A DNA stretch of 37,232 bases from Lentihominibacter hominis (GCF_014385065.1 NZ_JACRTA010000004.1:1-37232); one strand, 5' to 3'. Positions 1 to 9,901 are shown, counted from the first letter of the stretch. Notes: a model not told the origin generated them from the letters alone. Program-made: numbers and translations.

Positions 1-25
1 CTCGCTCTTGGCGAGCTTTTTTAGT
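1..25 (+). terminator. Rho-independent terminator of a gene left of the window
   Basis: CTCGC (1-5) and GCGAG (11-15) pair around a TCTTG loop and are followed by CTTTTTT. The stem may extend left of the window edge. It would end a plus-strand transcript whose gene is outside the window. The AT-rich stretch that follows to about 219 shows no gene. Confidence 0.6.
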
Positions 26-219
26 ATATCGCATGTCACCGCTTTTGTCAACAACTTTTTCCAACTTTTTTTCGTCGTTATTTTCCGTTGTTTTCCTCTC
101 TGCCGTGACAGCTTGTTTATATTATCAGAGTTATATCTTGTTGTCAACATGTTTTTTAATTTTTATTCATTTTTTATTCCATAAATATGAAATCCCTCTT
201 TTTTGAATTGCAATACTTA

Positions 220-2460
220 TTATCTTATATATGTCATGAAGTTTCTTTTGGCATTGCAAACGCTGGCCTTTCTGGCTTTTTCAAATATCAAATACTTGTC
301 TTTGCTATGCCACCTCATCGTAATATATTCAGCCCCTTTTCTGTCGGTAAAATAACTTAAAGTTATCGGATGCTCTGTTATCATCAGCGGAATATCTCCG
401 CTGCAATATTCATCCTCTTCGTGAGAATAAGCTCTTATATCAACGCCATCTTCATTAAACGTTTTAAGGCTTTGTACATTATATACATTAAGTCCATATC
501 CTCCATATACTTTTATGCCTGCATCTCTGAATCTGATTATCCACCCGGGATTCCCTACCATTATTCCGGTTTTCTTTGTTTTCTCCGTTATATCATCAAA
601 ATTACTTTCTATATATTGATCCAGATTCCCTTTGCTGACATTAAGTATGTACGGAATAACATTCTTTTCACTTTCCGAAAGTTTATTGTAAATTTCTTCT
701 TCCATAAACAATTCCAGCGGAATATAAATACTGTCTGCCTCTTTATCTCCGAAGTTTTCTTTCAGTATAAATCTTTCTACAGAAGCCCTGCTGTACAAGA
801 ACAAGCCATTGTGTTTTTCCGAGTTTGTTATAAGGATATCATTGTTTCCAAGATTTTCAATATTTTTTATATCTGCTATTTCTCTTTCTATCAACGGTTT
901 ACGATTGCTATATACCGATCTTCTTTTTTTCATCAAAGAAGCGACTCCCTGTCTTCTGATTTCATTTATTACCGAAATCGGAATCGATATATTATCATCT
1001 GCATTTATTGCTACAGACTTTGCTTCAAACACTGTATCTCCCAATTTTCTAAGCTGCTTTTCCACTCTTTTTTTGTCTACTGTATGTTTTATTGCTTTTT
1101 CAACTATAAAATCTGCTTTTACAGAAACACTGATATTTTCTTGTCTTATATCCAGTACTGGATACGTTCCCAGCTTAGCAGTAAAAAACATATCCACCGG
1201 CAATTTCTTTTTCTCGCCCCTGTTGTATGAATTTTCTGCTTCTATATTCAAACCTTTGTCGGTAACCTTATAAACTTTATCTCCTGGGTATGCTTCTCCC
1301 TTTATATCTCCGACGCGGACTGAATAAGGAGTCAATGCTTTCAGATATGATATTACATTACCCGTATCACGCTTCCCTCTAACCTCTATCCCGTCCCCTA
1401 TAGAAAGAGCTTTGTCGTAACCTTTTGAATCTGCTCCTCTATTGTCAAGTTTTATATCTATTAATGTACTTCCCTTTTTAACGGCTTTTACTTTTCCTAT
1501 GTATATACCCTGATTTTTGGGGCTGTCTCCCGACAGCAGTTTTGAACCTTGGTTGCCATACATATATCCACTGCTGAAACCGCCTCGATTGAATATCTGA
1601 AGAAGTTTCACCTTATCCTCTTTCTGCACATCCACTGTTCCTTGAAACTTATATATATCCAGATATTTTCGATATAAAGAAGTCACTGTCGCTACATACT
1701 GTGGGGATTTTAATCTGCCTTCTATTTTTAAAGAATCTATTCCTGACATACATAACTGTGGTATCATTTCAATGGTACACAGATCTTTAGGGCTTAAAAT
1801 AAACTGCTCATTACCATTTTCATCTTTATACGGCAATCTGCAAGGTTGCGCACACAACCCTCTGTTTCCGCTCCTTCCATTGATTCCGCCAATGATTCTA
1901 CTCATATGACACTGTCCCGAATAACACATACATAAAGCTCCATGAATAAAGACTTCCACTTCACATGACTGCATGCCACTATGGCATTTTTCAGAGAATA
2001 CACGTATATCTTCAAGCGTCAGTTCCCTTGCAGGAACTACCCTACAAAATCCCTTAGCCTTTATCCACTCAAGCGCCTGCGTATTATAGATCGTCCCTTG
2101 TGTAGACATGTGCATAGGCATTTGAGGCAGATATTTTTTTATCAAGCGAGCTAAACCTATATCCTGCAAAATTACAGCATCTGCTCCTGCCCCATACAGA
2201 AAATTAACGTATGAAAAAGCTTTGGTCAGTTCACTATCTTTTATGAGAGTATTTATAGTGATATATACACGAACATTTCGGTCATGAGCATACATTATGG
2301 CTGACTTCATATCATCCCAAGTAAAATTTTCCGCTTTTATCCTAGCATTAAACAGAGGGCCTCCCATATAAACAGCATCTGCTCCATTCTGAACGGCTGC
2401 TTTTAACTGAGGCCACCCTCCTACGGGTGCCAACAGTTCGGGTATTTTTCTGATTTCCAC
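220..2460 (-). CDS. U32 family peptidase-like protein with DUF3656 region (RlhA-like)
   Basis: A 746-residue protein of the peptidase U32 family. Despite the name, characterised bacterial members of this size (E. coli RlhA/YdcP) act in 23S rRNA cytidine hydroxylation, and others in tRNA hydroxylation. The N-terminal half carries the U32 signature near residues 165-205, with EVFIHGALCMCYSGQC followed by CAQPC; these cysteines are the set thought to hold an Fe-S cluster in RlhA and TrhP. The C-terminal half matches the DUF3656 plus second U32-like layout of long members. The start is GTG at 2458-2460, preceded by AAAGGAGC about ten bases upstream. Family assignment is firm; the RNA-modification role is inferred from length and domain layout. 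It stands alone, divergent from the AI-2E-type gene. Confidence 0.9.
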   Translation of the reverse strand: MEIRKIPELLAPVGGWPQLKAAVQNGADAVYMGGPLFNARIKAENFTWDDMKSAIMYAHDRNVRVYITINTLIKDSELTKAFSYVNFLYGAGADAVILQDIGLARLIKKYLPQMPMHMSTQGTIYNTQALEWIKAKGFCRVVPARELTLEDIRVFSEKCHSGMQSCEVEVFIHGALCMCYSGQCHMSRIIGGINGRSGNRGLCAQPCRLPYKDENGNEQFILSPKDLCTIEMIPQLCMSGIDSLKIEGRLKSPQYVATVTSLYRKYLDIYKFQGTVDVQKEDKVKLLQIFNRGGFSSGYMYGNQGSKLLSGDSPKNQGIYIGKVKAVKKGSTLIDIKLDNRGADSKGYDKALSIGDGIEVRGKRDTGNVISYLKALTPYSVRVGDIKGEAYPGDKVYKVTDKGLNIEAENSYNRGEKKKLPVDMFFTAKLGTYPVLDIRQENISVSVKADFIVEKAIKHTVDKKRVEKQLRKLGDTVFEAKSVAINADDNISIPISVINEIRRQGVASLMKKRRSVYSNRKPLIEREIADIKNIENLGNNDILITNSEKHNGLFLYSRASVERFILKENFGDKEADSIYIPLELFMEEEIYNKLSESEKNVIPYILNVSKGNLDQYIESNFDDITEKTKKTGIMVGNPGWIIRFRDAGIKVYGGYGLNVYNVQSLKTFNEDGVDIRAYSHEEDEYCSGDIPLMITEHPITLSYFTDRKGAEYITMRWHSKDKYLIFEKARKASVCNAKRNFMTYIR

Positions 2461-2546
2461 TTAATAATTGCTCCTTTCATCTATATAATCATTATCGGCC
2501 GATGTTGATTCATTTTCTGAGAGAACATGCGAGCCACTGGTTTTTA

Positions 2547-2575
2547 TTGATAACACGACTATATTAGTATATAAT
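2547..2575 (+). promoter_or_regulatory. Sigma-A-type promoter of the AI-2E-type permease gene
   Basis: TTGATA at 2547-2552 and TATAAT at 2570-2575 with a 17-base spacer, about 24 bases before the start codon. The gene also has a GGAGG ribosome binding site. Confidence 0.7.
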
Positions 2576-2598
2576 AATTTAATATTGGAGGAAAGAGT

Positions 2599-3855
2599 AT
2601 GAACAAATTAAAAGAATTGATGAAAGACAATAGCTTTATACGAGGAAGTTTTTTTATTATATTTAACGCCATACTTCTATGCGCAATGTTTTTCATAATC
2701 AAAAATTTCGGCAATATAACCGCCACTTTGTATCACTGGCTGTGCGTTTTGCTGGATGCCCTTTGGCCTTTGATTTTCGGACTGATTTTATCCTATCTTC
2801 TCAATCCTCTTTCCGAATTGATTGATTCAAAACTGATGAGTAAAATAATAAGTTTGCCTTCAGATCCTATAAAAGCCGAAAAGAAAAAAAATCTGCGTCA
2901 TCTGCTTAGTGTGCTTGTTACATTCTTACTGGCCATAGCAGCTGTCATCGCCATAATATTTGGATTCGCCATAATGATAATCGGTAAAGTTAATTTTTCC
3001 AGCTTTTCAGATACATTCTCTGACCTTCTGGGAGGAATTCTCAAGTATGAGGCCACTTTCAGAGACTGGATCACCAACAATATCCCTGACGGAATGCTTT
3101 CGGAAAAAATGACGGATGTAGCCAATGCTATAATGAGCTGGATAGGAGATAATGTCAGTGCATCTTCAATAATAACGTTCTTCACAAATATCGGAGGAAG
3201 TATTTTTGACATACTGGTAGGAATAATAATCAGTATCTATCTCATGAAGGACAAGCAGTTTTTTCAAGGATTATGGAGAAAATTTCTTCACCTTGTACTT
3301 CCGCAAAAAGGCCATGCTGTACTTACCGAAACATTAAGTGAAGTAAATGGTGTACTTTCAAGGTTCATAAGAGGCGCTCTGTTGGATGCTCTGATTGTAT
3401 CCATCATGTCTTCTATAGGTCTGTCTATAATGGGACTGGATGCTGCCGTATTCATTGGTATCTTCGCAGGCATCGCCAACGTCATTCCTTACTTTGGTCC
3501 TATAATCGGAATGATCCCAGCTTTTGTCATGGGACTATGTACAGAAGGTTTCTGGCACGGAGTTTTGGCTGTAGCGATTCTATTTGCAGTCCAGCAAATA
3601 GACTGTAATCTTATTTATCCTAAAATCGTAGGTACTTCTACAGGCCTCCATCCTCTTATGGTCTTGTTGGCAGTAAGTGTTTTCGGATATTTCGGCGGAA
3701 TACTGTGGATGATCCTTGCTGTCCCTATTGCAGGTATAATACAAGTGTTTGTGGTAAAATGGGCCACTCAGAAAGAACATAAAATAGAAAAAGAAGCTAT
3801 GAAAAATACTGCAAGCAGGTCTGAAAGAGATGAGCAGCAACAAAGCTCCAGATAA
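2599..3855 (+). CDS. AI-2E family transporter (PerM-like membrane protein)
   Basis: A 418-residue polytopic membrane protein of the AI-2E exporter-like (UPF0118/PerM) family. Hydrophobic segments lie near residues 15-35, 50-70, 100-130 and 195-215, with a cluster of four or more from about 255 to 390. The family hallmark in the C-terminal part is visible as NVIPYFGPIIGMIPA, followed by a QQIDCNLIYPKIVGTSTGLHP segment split here by the reading of the loop. Members export autoinducer-2, act as Na+(Li+)/H+ antiporters, or have no known substrate; nothing here decides which. The tail after residue 395 is charged and likely cytoplasmic. It is a single-gene unit with its own promoter and a strong terminator. 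Confidence 0.88.
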   Translation: MNKLKELMKDNSFIRGSFFIIFNAILLCAMFFIIKNFGNITATLYHWLCVLLDALWPLIFGLILSYLLNPLSELIDSKLMSKIISLPSDPIKAEKKKNLRHLLSVLVTFLLAIAAVIAIIFGFAIMIIGKVNFSSFSDTFSDLLGGILKYEATFRDWITNNIPDGMLSEKMTDVANAIMSWIGDNVSASSIITFFTNIGGSIFDILVGIIISIYLMKDKQFFQGLWRKFLHLVLPQKGHAVLTETLSEVNGVLSRFIRGALLDALIVSIMSSIGLSIMGLDAAVFIGIFAGIANVIPYFGPIIGMIPAFVMGLCTEGFWHGVLAVAILFAVQQIDCNLIYPKIVGTSTGLHPLMVLLAVSVFGYFGGILWMILAVPIAGIIQVFVVKWATQKEHKIEKEAMKNTASRSERDEQQQSSR

Positions 3856-3935
3856 GGCTTGTCAAGGAAAAATGAACAAAGATTTCATTCAGCAATGCAT
3901 TCCATTATGTTTTTTAATGCTGCAGGAATATATAC

Positions 3936-3983
3936 ACTGAATAAAAAGGGACTGTGATTTTTCACAGTCCCTTTTTATTCAGT
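3936..3983. terminator. Bidirectional terminator between convergent genes
   Basis: A perfect 22-bp inverted repeat (3936-3957 and 3962-3983) with a four-T loop. The stem contains an A5 tract on one side and a T5 tract on the other, so it can end both the AI-2E-type gene (plus) and the malic enzyme operon (minus). Its edge is six bases from the malic enzyme stop codon. Confidence 0.9.
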
Positions 3984-3988
3984 CAATT

Positions 3989-5143
3989 TTATTCTTTCCA
4001 TGCATTTTTTACAGCTTCAGCTACAATGTCGGCAACTTGCGGATAAAATGCACTCGGTATTATATAATCCGGCTTAAGCTGGCTATCTTCAATAACTCCT
4101 GCTAAAGCAAATGCCGCTGCAGTTTTCATCTCTTCTGTTATACGTTTAGCTCTGGCTGCTAACGCACCTTTGAAAATACCCGGGAAAATAAGTACATTGT
4201 TTATCTGGTTAGGATAATCAGATCTGCCTGTACCCACTACGGCTGCTCCGGCTTCTTTGGCAAGATCGGGCAGAATTTCCGGTTCCGGATTCGCCATGGC
4301 GAATATTATGGCATTTTCATTCATTGATTTTACCATATCCTGTGTCAGCACCTTTGCCGCTGAAACTCCTATAAAAAGATCTCTGCCCTTTACAGCCTCT
4401 GCAAGTGTACCTTTTATCTGATTTTTATTGGTAACTGCCGCCAGACGCTTTTTCGCCTCATTAAGATCATTTCGCTCCCTTGTAAGGATACCTTTGCTGT
4501 CACATGCCACAACATCTTCTATACCAAGATTCATCAACATTTTAGCTATTGCCGTACCGGCGGCTCCCGCCCCGTTGATTATTGCCTTCATTCGGCTCAA
4601 ATCTCTTCCCGTAAGTTTCGCGGCATTAATAACGGCCGCTGAAACTACTACGGCAGTACCATGCTGATCATCATGAAATACAGGAATGTTCACCTGTGAC
4701 TGAAGTTTTTCTTCAATTTCAAAACATCTCGGCGCAGAAATATCTTCCAGGTTTATTCCTCCCAATGTAGGCGCAATATTCTTTACTATATTCACTATCT
4801 CATCTACTTCCTGAGTCTCAAGACAAACCGGAAAAGCATCTATTCCGGCGAACTCTTTAAACAACAGAGATTTTCCGTCCATTACCGGAATAGATGCAAG
4901 TCCTCCTATATTCCCCAAGCCAAGAACTGCCGATCCATCAGATACTACAGCCACTGTATTTGATTTGTTTGTGTATTTGTAAACATCATCGGGATTCTCA
5001 TATATTTTTCTGCATGGTTCCGCAACACCCGGGGTATAAGCAGTAGAGAGATCATCCTTAGTCTCCACCTTAACTTTACTTGCGACAGCCATTTTCCCTT
5101 TATTTTCTTCGTGCATCTTAAGAGATGCTTTGTAATAATCCAT
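3989..5143 (-). CDS. NAD(P)-dependent malic enzyme
   Basis: A 384-residue short-form malic enzyme that decarboxylates malate to pyruvate. The N-terminal catalytic domain has TAYTPGVAEPCR, SDGSAVLGLGNIG and the metal-binding FHDDQHGTA segment; the NAD(P) domain follows with NGAGAAGTA and FAMANPEPE. The length fits the bacterial short form without a phosphotransacetylase domain. The open frame extends 8 codons further up, but the ATG at 5141-5143 is preceded at the right spacing by GAGGTGG, which overlaps the glnS stop codon, so I take this start. It is the second gene of a glnS operon and ends at a strong terminator. Cofactor preference cannot be read safely. Confidence 0.93.
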   Translation of the reverse strand: MDYYKASLKMHEENKGKMAVASKVKVETKDDLSTAYTPGVAEPCRKIYENPDDVYKYTNKSNTVAVVSDGSAVLGLGNIGGLASIPVMDGKSLLFKEFAGIDAFPVCLETQEVDEIVNIVKNIAPTLGGINLEDISAPRCFEIEEKLQSQVNIPVFHDDQHGTAVVVSAAVINAAKLTGRDLSRMKAIINGAGAAGTAIAKMLMNLGIEDVVACDSKGILTRERNDLNEAKKRLAAVTNKNQIKGTLAEAVKGRDLFIGVSAAKVLTQDMVKSMNENAIIFAMANPEPEILPDLAKEAGAAVVGTGRSDYPNQINNVLIFPGIFKGALAARAKRITEEMKTAAAFALAGVIEDSQLKPDYIIPSAFYPQVADIVAEAVKNAWKE

Positions 5144-5154
5144 CTGAACCACCT

Positions 5155-6831
5155 CTATTTTTTCCATGAACTTTTAAGACCTACTATTTTATTAAATACT
5201 TTTTCATCAGATGTCGTAAGCTTTTCATCGGCTATATAATAACCTTTTCTGAAAAACTGGAATCTCTCTCCCGGATCCGCTTCAGCTATGGAAGGTTCTG
5301 CATACGCCACAGTTTCAACGAGCGATTCAGGATTCATTGCTTGCTGCCCGTTTTCATCTTCAATCATCAGATAATCGTAATTTCTTATTTTTATTTTGAC
5401 TGCTGTTCTCGCATCGACCCAATGTATTGTGCCTTTAACCTTTCGCCCCTCAAAACCTGATCCACTCTTAGTCTCAGGGTCATATGTGCAAAGCAGTTCC
5501 TTAATACTTCCGTCATCGTTTTTAATAACTTCATCACAGGTTATGAAATATGCGCCTTTAAATCTCACTTCATTTCCCGGAAAAAGCCTGAAATACTTCT
5601 TTACAGGAATCTCCATAAAATCATCACCGTCTACATAAAGTTCCCTGCTGAAAGGGACCTTTCTGTTACCCATTTCAGGAACTTCACGATTATTCTCTAT
5701 TTCCATTTCTTCGGTCACATCTTCAGGATAGTTTGTTATAATGATTTTTATAGGATTTTCCACCACATTTCGATTTTCTACTTTCTGTTTGAGATCTTCT
5801 CTCACACAGTGTTCAAGAAGTCCTATATCGACCGTACTGTTAGCTTTTGAAACACCTATTCTTTCACAAAAATCTCTTACAGCTTCCGGCGTATATCCTC
5901 TCCTTCGAATGCCGGCTATAGTCGGCATCCTCGGATCGTCCCATCCATCGACCGTTCCTTCATCCACCATTGCTTTGAGATAACGCTTACTCATAACAGT
6001 ATTGGTGAGATTCAATCTTGCAAACTCTATCTGCTGCGGAGGCGCAGGCCATTTACCCACTTCTCTGAGAACCCAATCATAGAGAGGTCTGTGATCCTCA
6101 AACTCAAGGGTACAAATAGAATGGGTTATTCCCTCTATAGCATCTTCTATAGGATGTGCAAAGTCATACATAGGATATATGCACCATTTATTTCCTGTAT
6201 TATGATGTTCTGCATGAGCTATTCTATAAATAACCGGATCTCTCATATTCATGTTCGGAGAAGCCATATCTATCTTAGCTCTGAGCACTTTCTCTCCGTC
6301 AGAAAAATTCCCCTGTTTCATTTCATCGAAAAATTTCAAATTTTCTTCAATGCTTCTGCCTCTATAAGGACTTTCTCTTCCCGGTTCTTTAAGAGTACCT
6401 CTATACTCTCTGATCTGTTCTGAATTAAGGTCACACACATATGCTTTTCCCTTTTTTATAAGGATAATTGCACACTCATACATTTCATCAAAGTAATCAG
6501 ACGCCCACAGTCTTTCATCCCACTGGAATCCCAGCCATCTCACATCTTCTTCAATCGAATCAACATATTCTGTATCTTCCTTTACAGGATTAGTATCATC
6601 ATATCTTAGATTACACTTGCCATTATATTTCTCGGCTGTTGTAAAATTAAGGCAGATAGACTTGGCATGTCCTATATGAAGATATCCGTTTGGTTCCGGC
6701 GGAAATCTGGTGTGGACCTTATCTCCGTATTTTTGTGTCTCAAGATCCTTATCTATAATGTTATGAATAAAATTAGAAGCAGCTTCATTGCCGGCCTCTT
6801 CCCTAATGTTTTCTTTTTTTATATCGACCAT
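5155..6831 (-). CDS. glnS: Glutaminyl-tRNA synthetase
   Basis: A 558-residue class I aminoacyl-tRNA synthetase that charges tRNA-Gln directly with glutamine. The HIGH motif is at residues 52-55 within [15 protein letters not shown], and the KMSKS equivalent is VMSKR at 279-283, the form typical of GlnRS rather than GluRS. The anticodon-binding beta-barrels follow, with IHWVDA near residue 470. Length and motifs match E. coli GlnRS. GGAGGG lies at good spacing before the ATG. A GlnRS gene means this organism need not rely only on the GatCAB amidotransferase route. A promoter lies about 70 bases upstream and the malic enzyme gene follows with an 11-base gap. Confidence 0.97.
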   Translation of the reverse strand: MVDIKKENIREEAGNEAASNFIHNIIDKDLETQKYGDKVHTRFPPEPNGYLHIGHAKSICLNFTTAEKYNGKCNLRYDDTNPVKEDTEYVDSIEEDVRWLGFQWDERLWASDYFDEMYECAIILIKKGKAYVCDLNSEQIREYRGTLKEPGRESPYRGRSIEENLKFFDEMKQGNFSDGEKVLRAKIDMASPNMNMRDPVIYRIAHAEHHNTGNKWCIYPMYDFAHPIEDAIEGITHSICTLEFEDHRPLYDWVLREVGKWPAPPQQIEFARLNLTNTVMSKRYLKAMVDEGTVDGWDDPRMPTIAGIRRRGYTPEAVRDFCERIGVSKANSTVDIGLLEHCVREDLKQKVENRNVVENPIKIIITNYPEDVTEEMEIENNREVPEMGNRKVPFSRELYVDGDDFMEIPVKKYFRLFPGNEVRFKGAYFITCDEVIKNDDGSIKELLCTYDPETKSGSGFEGRKVKGTIHWVDARTAVKIKIRNYDYLMIEDENGQQAMNPESLVETVAYAEPSIAEADPGERFQFFRKGYYIADEKLTTSDEKVFNKIVGLKSSWKK

Positions 6832-6897
6832 CGTTCCCTCCGTAAAAATAAAATCGCCGTATTTTCGGCTACCTATGCAGAAATAAGCATATACCCT

Positions 6898-7212
6898 TTA
6901 TATTATACTACTTGCAATATGTACTCTGCAATGTAAATATGGTTCCCGATATTGCAGATTATATTGTAAAAATGACCTTTTCGAGAAATACTCGTATTGT
7001 ATATTCATGATGTATGCTGTAAACATTATATATGTTAAGGCAGATTTTTTTGACTGCACCGTAATATCAATCCCTGTGACATTGACTATGTCTATATCAA
7101 AAAAGAAGTCTCTGCACTTTTTATCTTCAGCGATTCCGCTGCACCATACGATCTTTGAAACGCCATCACTTGGCCGTATTTTCTTTATCAGTTCTTCCAT
7201 TTCTCTGAGCAT
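6898..7212 (-). CDS. Doubtful small hypothetical protein
   Basis: An open frame of 104 codons that I do not recognise. The first 50 residues read like a soluble protein, with a charged helix followed by DFFFDIDIVN, while the last 40 look like translated non-coding DNA (many Ile, Tyr and Gln). No ribosome binding site precedes the ATG, and the 3' end runs through the glnS promoter. It may be a decayed gene fragment or chance. It lies in an 820-base gene-poor stretch (6832-7651) that also holds the nuclease remnant and a terminator. Confidence 0.2.
   Translation of the reverse strand: MLREMEELIKKIRPSDGVSKIVWCSGIAEDKKCRDFFFDIDIVNVTGIDITVQSKKSALTYIMFTAYIMNIQYEYFSKRSFLQYNLQYREPYLHCRVHIASSII
6902..6931 (-). 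promoter_or_regulatory. Sigma-A-type promoter of glnS
   Basis: Read on the minus strand: TTGCAG (6926-6931), 18-base spacer, TATAAT (6902-6907). The leader to the glnS start is about 65 bases; no T-box specifier or TGGNACCGCG-type element is seen. The promoter overlaps the 3' end of the small frame at 6898-7212, which argues against that frame being an expressed gene. Confidence 0.65.
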
Positions 7213-7242
7213 ATATATTTTACATCAATGCTATTAGCCTTT

Positions 7243-7287
7243 ATAAAAAAATAATGCAAATGAAGTCTCACTTTCATCTGCATTAAT
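7243..7287 (-). terminator. Rho-independent terminator (minus strand)
   Basis: On the minus strand a stem of about 14 pairs (TAATGCAGATGAA with TTCATTTGCATTA, one mismatch) around a short loop is followed by TTTTTTTAT. It would end transcription coming from the surface-protein gene and the nuclease remnant. Confidence 0.65.
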
Positions 7288-7300
7288 AACACTTGAATTT

Positions 7301-7596
7301 TTACACAGCTTTTACGCTTATGACACAATAAAATTTCTCAGTCTCCGCTATAGTCAAACCGGCTATCTTTAATATTTATTCCCTTTAGTAAGACGCTTCA
7401 TATCAAACTGACTGTTGCAGTATCCGACTCTTAAAGAAAGAGCGTATTCTTTGGCACACTGCATCTTTATGTTGTATATATTTTCATCATCTTCAAAGAA
7501 AATGTCAAACCTTACGCCTTTTGAAAAGATCTTCCGGTGATACGTATATCTGAGTATTGACTGTGCGCATGTCAGCTGATTAGTTGCTTTCTGCAC
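7301..7596 (-). pseudogene. Remnant of an Rpn-family (PD-(D/E)XK) recombination-promoting nuclease
   Basis: The 75-codon frame at 7369-7596 opens with GTG and has no proper N-terminus, but from its middle it reads SKGVRFDIFFEDDENIYNIKMQ, then LRVGYCNSQFDMKRLTKGNKY. This matches the conserved core of Rpn/PD-(D/E)XK transposase-like nucleases (usually GVRLD...EDD...YNIEMQ...R..YY...D...L.KG..Y). Members are usually near 300 residues; the N-terminal TDD.MFK segment and everything past the core are missing. The catalytic Glu of the ExQ motif is Lys here, and the usual YY is YC. A second frame just downstream (7301 to about 7370) reads AGLTIAETEKFYCVISVKAV and stops, possibly the tail of another lost gene. 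Homology is from pattern recall, not a search. Confidence 0.6.
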
Positions 7597-7651
7597 AATC
7601 CTATGTTCAATAGGTTTGCTCTCTTTTCCTTTACAATATACTTGTATTAAA

Positions 7652-9901
7652 TTATCTGCCTGCAGAAGTTTTTCTTCTGAAAATCAGTATAGTCACTCCT
7701 GCTGCGATCATTATCATAAACCATAGTACATTATTGCTTTTATCGCCTGTTTCAGCTGACTTATCGGAATCCGGTTTAACCTGTTCCGGCTTATCGCCCT
7801 GATCGTCTCCACCGGGAGGAATTGCGGTTCCTTCTTTTTCCCATTCAGCGGTGAGTTTCACGGCCTTGCCGTCAAGTGTGTTTTTATCAAAATTCCAAAA
7901 GGCTTCTTCGCCTTTTGCTTTCCAGCCCTTAAATGTGTATCCGGTTTTAACAGGGACTTCCGGTTTTACAGCTTTCTGACCGTCTAAAATTGTCTGCATT
8001 TTCTGTGGTGTATCATCACCGTACTTTACATCTCCATCATAGAAGGATACTGTGTAATAGTCAATATCAACTACAATTGCCTGTCCATCTCCCGTGATGT
8101 CTTTTCCTGTGTCTGTTTCTCCTATATAAATATCATATGTTCCATTAAGAAGCTGAAGATTTTCCGTATAATCAACGGCAGGTTCCTGGCTTCCCTGTAC
8201 TTTAAGTTTGAAGTCACTTGTGACCGTTTCTTCTGTTCCGTCTACTTTTGTTTTGAGAGTGAGAGCGAACCACTCACCCGGGATCTTTGTAAGCTGATCC
8301 GGCTTATCTTCGCCTTCAAGGACGGTAAGGGTTGGGTAATATCCTGTTCTCAGCGTCCATTTATCTGCAGGGAACAAAGTTTTATTAACTGCCACATCTG
8401 CCGCTGAGATAGTTTCTCCGTTTACTGTTTTTTCTCCCACAGGAGACGGCTTACCTGTTGATAATTCAAGAGTTTCAGAAGCATAGCAACCACCAATAGT
8501 CCCATCGGATTTTTTCCCCACTATACGATTGACATTAGCTGTACCTTCGACAGATTCACCTAATGCCACACAGTTTTCAACAGAATCTCCGTATAACTGC
8601 CCTACTATTCCGCCAACCTTTTCCTGTCCTGTAACATTACCTGTTGAATAACAATTTTTCACCATCCCGTATTGAGTTCGTCCTGTGATACCTCCCAGCT
8701 CACCCCCGCGACTCTTAATATTACCTGTGGAATAACACGCCTCAATCTCTCCGTTATTGATCCCGGCTATTCCGCCTACAAACGTTTGCCCTTCTATGTT
8801 CCCTGTGGAATAGCATGATTCTATATTAACATTTCTATCTGCAAATCCGACTATTCCGCCTACAGTGTCATTACCGGCAGCCTTTCCTGTCTGTGTCACT
8901 TTACTGCCCGATATACATTCTGAAACTGTAACCACAGTATCTCCAGGAAATGCATTTTGCATCCTGCCTACAATACCGCCTATTCTCGTTGTTTCTCCTG
9001 TTACAGATGTATTAGCATAACAGCCTCTTATCTCGTCTCCGTAATTATATGGCGAGGTTGAGCCATCTGTGTTAGCTCCGGCTATACCTCCCACATGGGC
9101 TGAACCAGTTACCTCTCCACCGGTTACAGTACAGTCAATAATTCTTGAATCACCAGTGGTAGTCTTTCCATCATTTGCAAAGAAGCCGGCTATACCTCCT
9201 ACGTAATTTGCCTGTCCGTTTATATTTGTATTCGTTACAGTACAATCACTTATAGTGCCGCCTACAGAAAGTCCGACTATACCTCCCATTTGACTTCCGC
9301 CGCTTATATTCCCATCAATTACCTTGCAATTTGTAATATCACAACCTCTGGCATATCCTACTACAGCACTTGTATATGCCTTGTCTGCATTTATTACAGA
9401 AGGGTTTTTAAGTACAACATTCTTTATATTTCCATCTTTCACATACCCAAACAGACCGCGTGCATAATTGGCATCAGGAAAGGTTTCTCCCGGAGAAGGT
9501 GGGATACACGGAATTGCGCTGTCCATGCCTGTAATAGTATGGCCGCCGCCATCAAATGTTCCAGAAAATGCCCTAAATGAATCGTATCCTATACGAGTCC
9601 ACTTATGGGCGGATAAATCAATATCTTCTGTCAGTTTAATAGTCTTTCCGCTAAAATTTTTCTGTTCCGTCCTTGTCGTCACCAGCTTGGCAAGTCCCGC
9701 AAGCTGTTCTGCACTGCTGATTTCAAACACATCCTTTGTAGTGTCAGCATCATACCAGCCAGTATCATAATTACCTTCATCAGTCCATGTCGTATCAGGG
9801 GCTTCCTTTTCTGTATCCTGCGCAGATGCTGTTATCGGTATTATGCCTATTATCAAACATAACGCTAACAGTGCGCTCATCAATTTACTTCTTTTTTTCA
9901 T
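7652..9901 (-). CDS. Secreted GLUG-repeat surface protein with C-terminal anchor
   Basis: A 749-residue exported protein. The ATG at 9899-9901 starts MKKRSKLMSALLALC, a typical signal peptide ending near TASAQ, and has AAGGA about ten bases upstream; a start 12 codons earlier lacks this. Residues 30 to about 130 are a leader domain of the type that precedes GLUG repeats (SSAEQLAGLAKLV; FSGTFDGGGHTITG). Then come eight GLUG-type repeats marked by (V/I)GGI(V/A/T)G, several followed by CYSTGN, which should form a beta-solenoid. Near 610-690 is an InlB-B/Flg_new-type repeat (TGYTFKGW). The C-terminus has SAETG (715-719), a hydrophobic helix and RRK: a sorting-signal layout with Leu-Pro replaced by Ser-Ala. 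Adhesion or matrix binding is the usual guess; no ligand is evident. Confidence 0.88.
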   Translation of the reverse strand: MKKRSKLMSALLALCLIIGIIPITASAQDTEKEAPDTTWTDEGNYDTGWYDADTTKDVFEISSAEQLAGLAKLVTTRTEQKNFSGKTIKLTEDIDLSAHKWTRIGYDSFRAFSGTFDGGGHTITGMDSAIPCIPPSPGETFPDANYARGLFGYVKDGNIKNVVLKNPSVINADKAYTSAVVGYARGCDITNCKVIDGNISGGSQMGGIVGLSVGGTISDCTVTNTNINGQANYVGGIAGFFANDGKTTTGDSRIIDCTVTGGEVTGSAHVGGIAGANTDGSTSPYNYGDEIRGCYANTSVTGETTRIGGIVGRMQNAFPGDTVVTVSECISGSKVTQTGKAAGNDTVGGIVGFADRNVNIESCYSTGNIEGQTFVGGIAGINNGEIEACYSTGNIKSRGGELGGITGRTQYGMVKNCYSTGNVTGQEKVGGIVGQLYGDSVENCVALGESVEGTANVNRIVGKKSDGTIGGCYASETLELSTGKPSPVGEKTVNGETISAADVAVNKTLFPADKWTLRTGYYPTLTVLEGEDKPDQLTKIPGEWFALTLKTKVDGTEETVTSDFKLKVQGSQEPAVDYTENLQLLNGTYDIYIGETDTGKDITGDGQAIVVDIDYYTVSFYDGDVKYGDDTPQKMQTILDGQKAVKPEVPVKTGYTFKGWKAKGEEAFWNFDKNTLDGKAVKLTAEWEKEGTAIPPGGDDQGDKPEQVKPDSDKSAETGDKSNNVLWFMIMIAAGVTILIFRRKTSAGR

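Noticed and set aside
370..1230. Long plus-strand open frame (286 codons) opposite the U32 gene
   Set aside because: Antisense shadow: very rich in Phe, Ile, Tyr and Cys, no ribosome binding site, and the minus-strand gene has clear family motifs.
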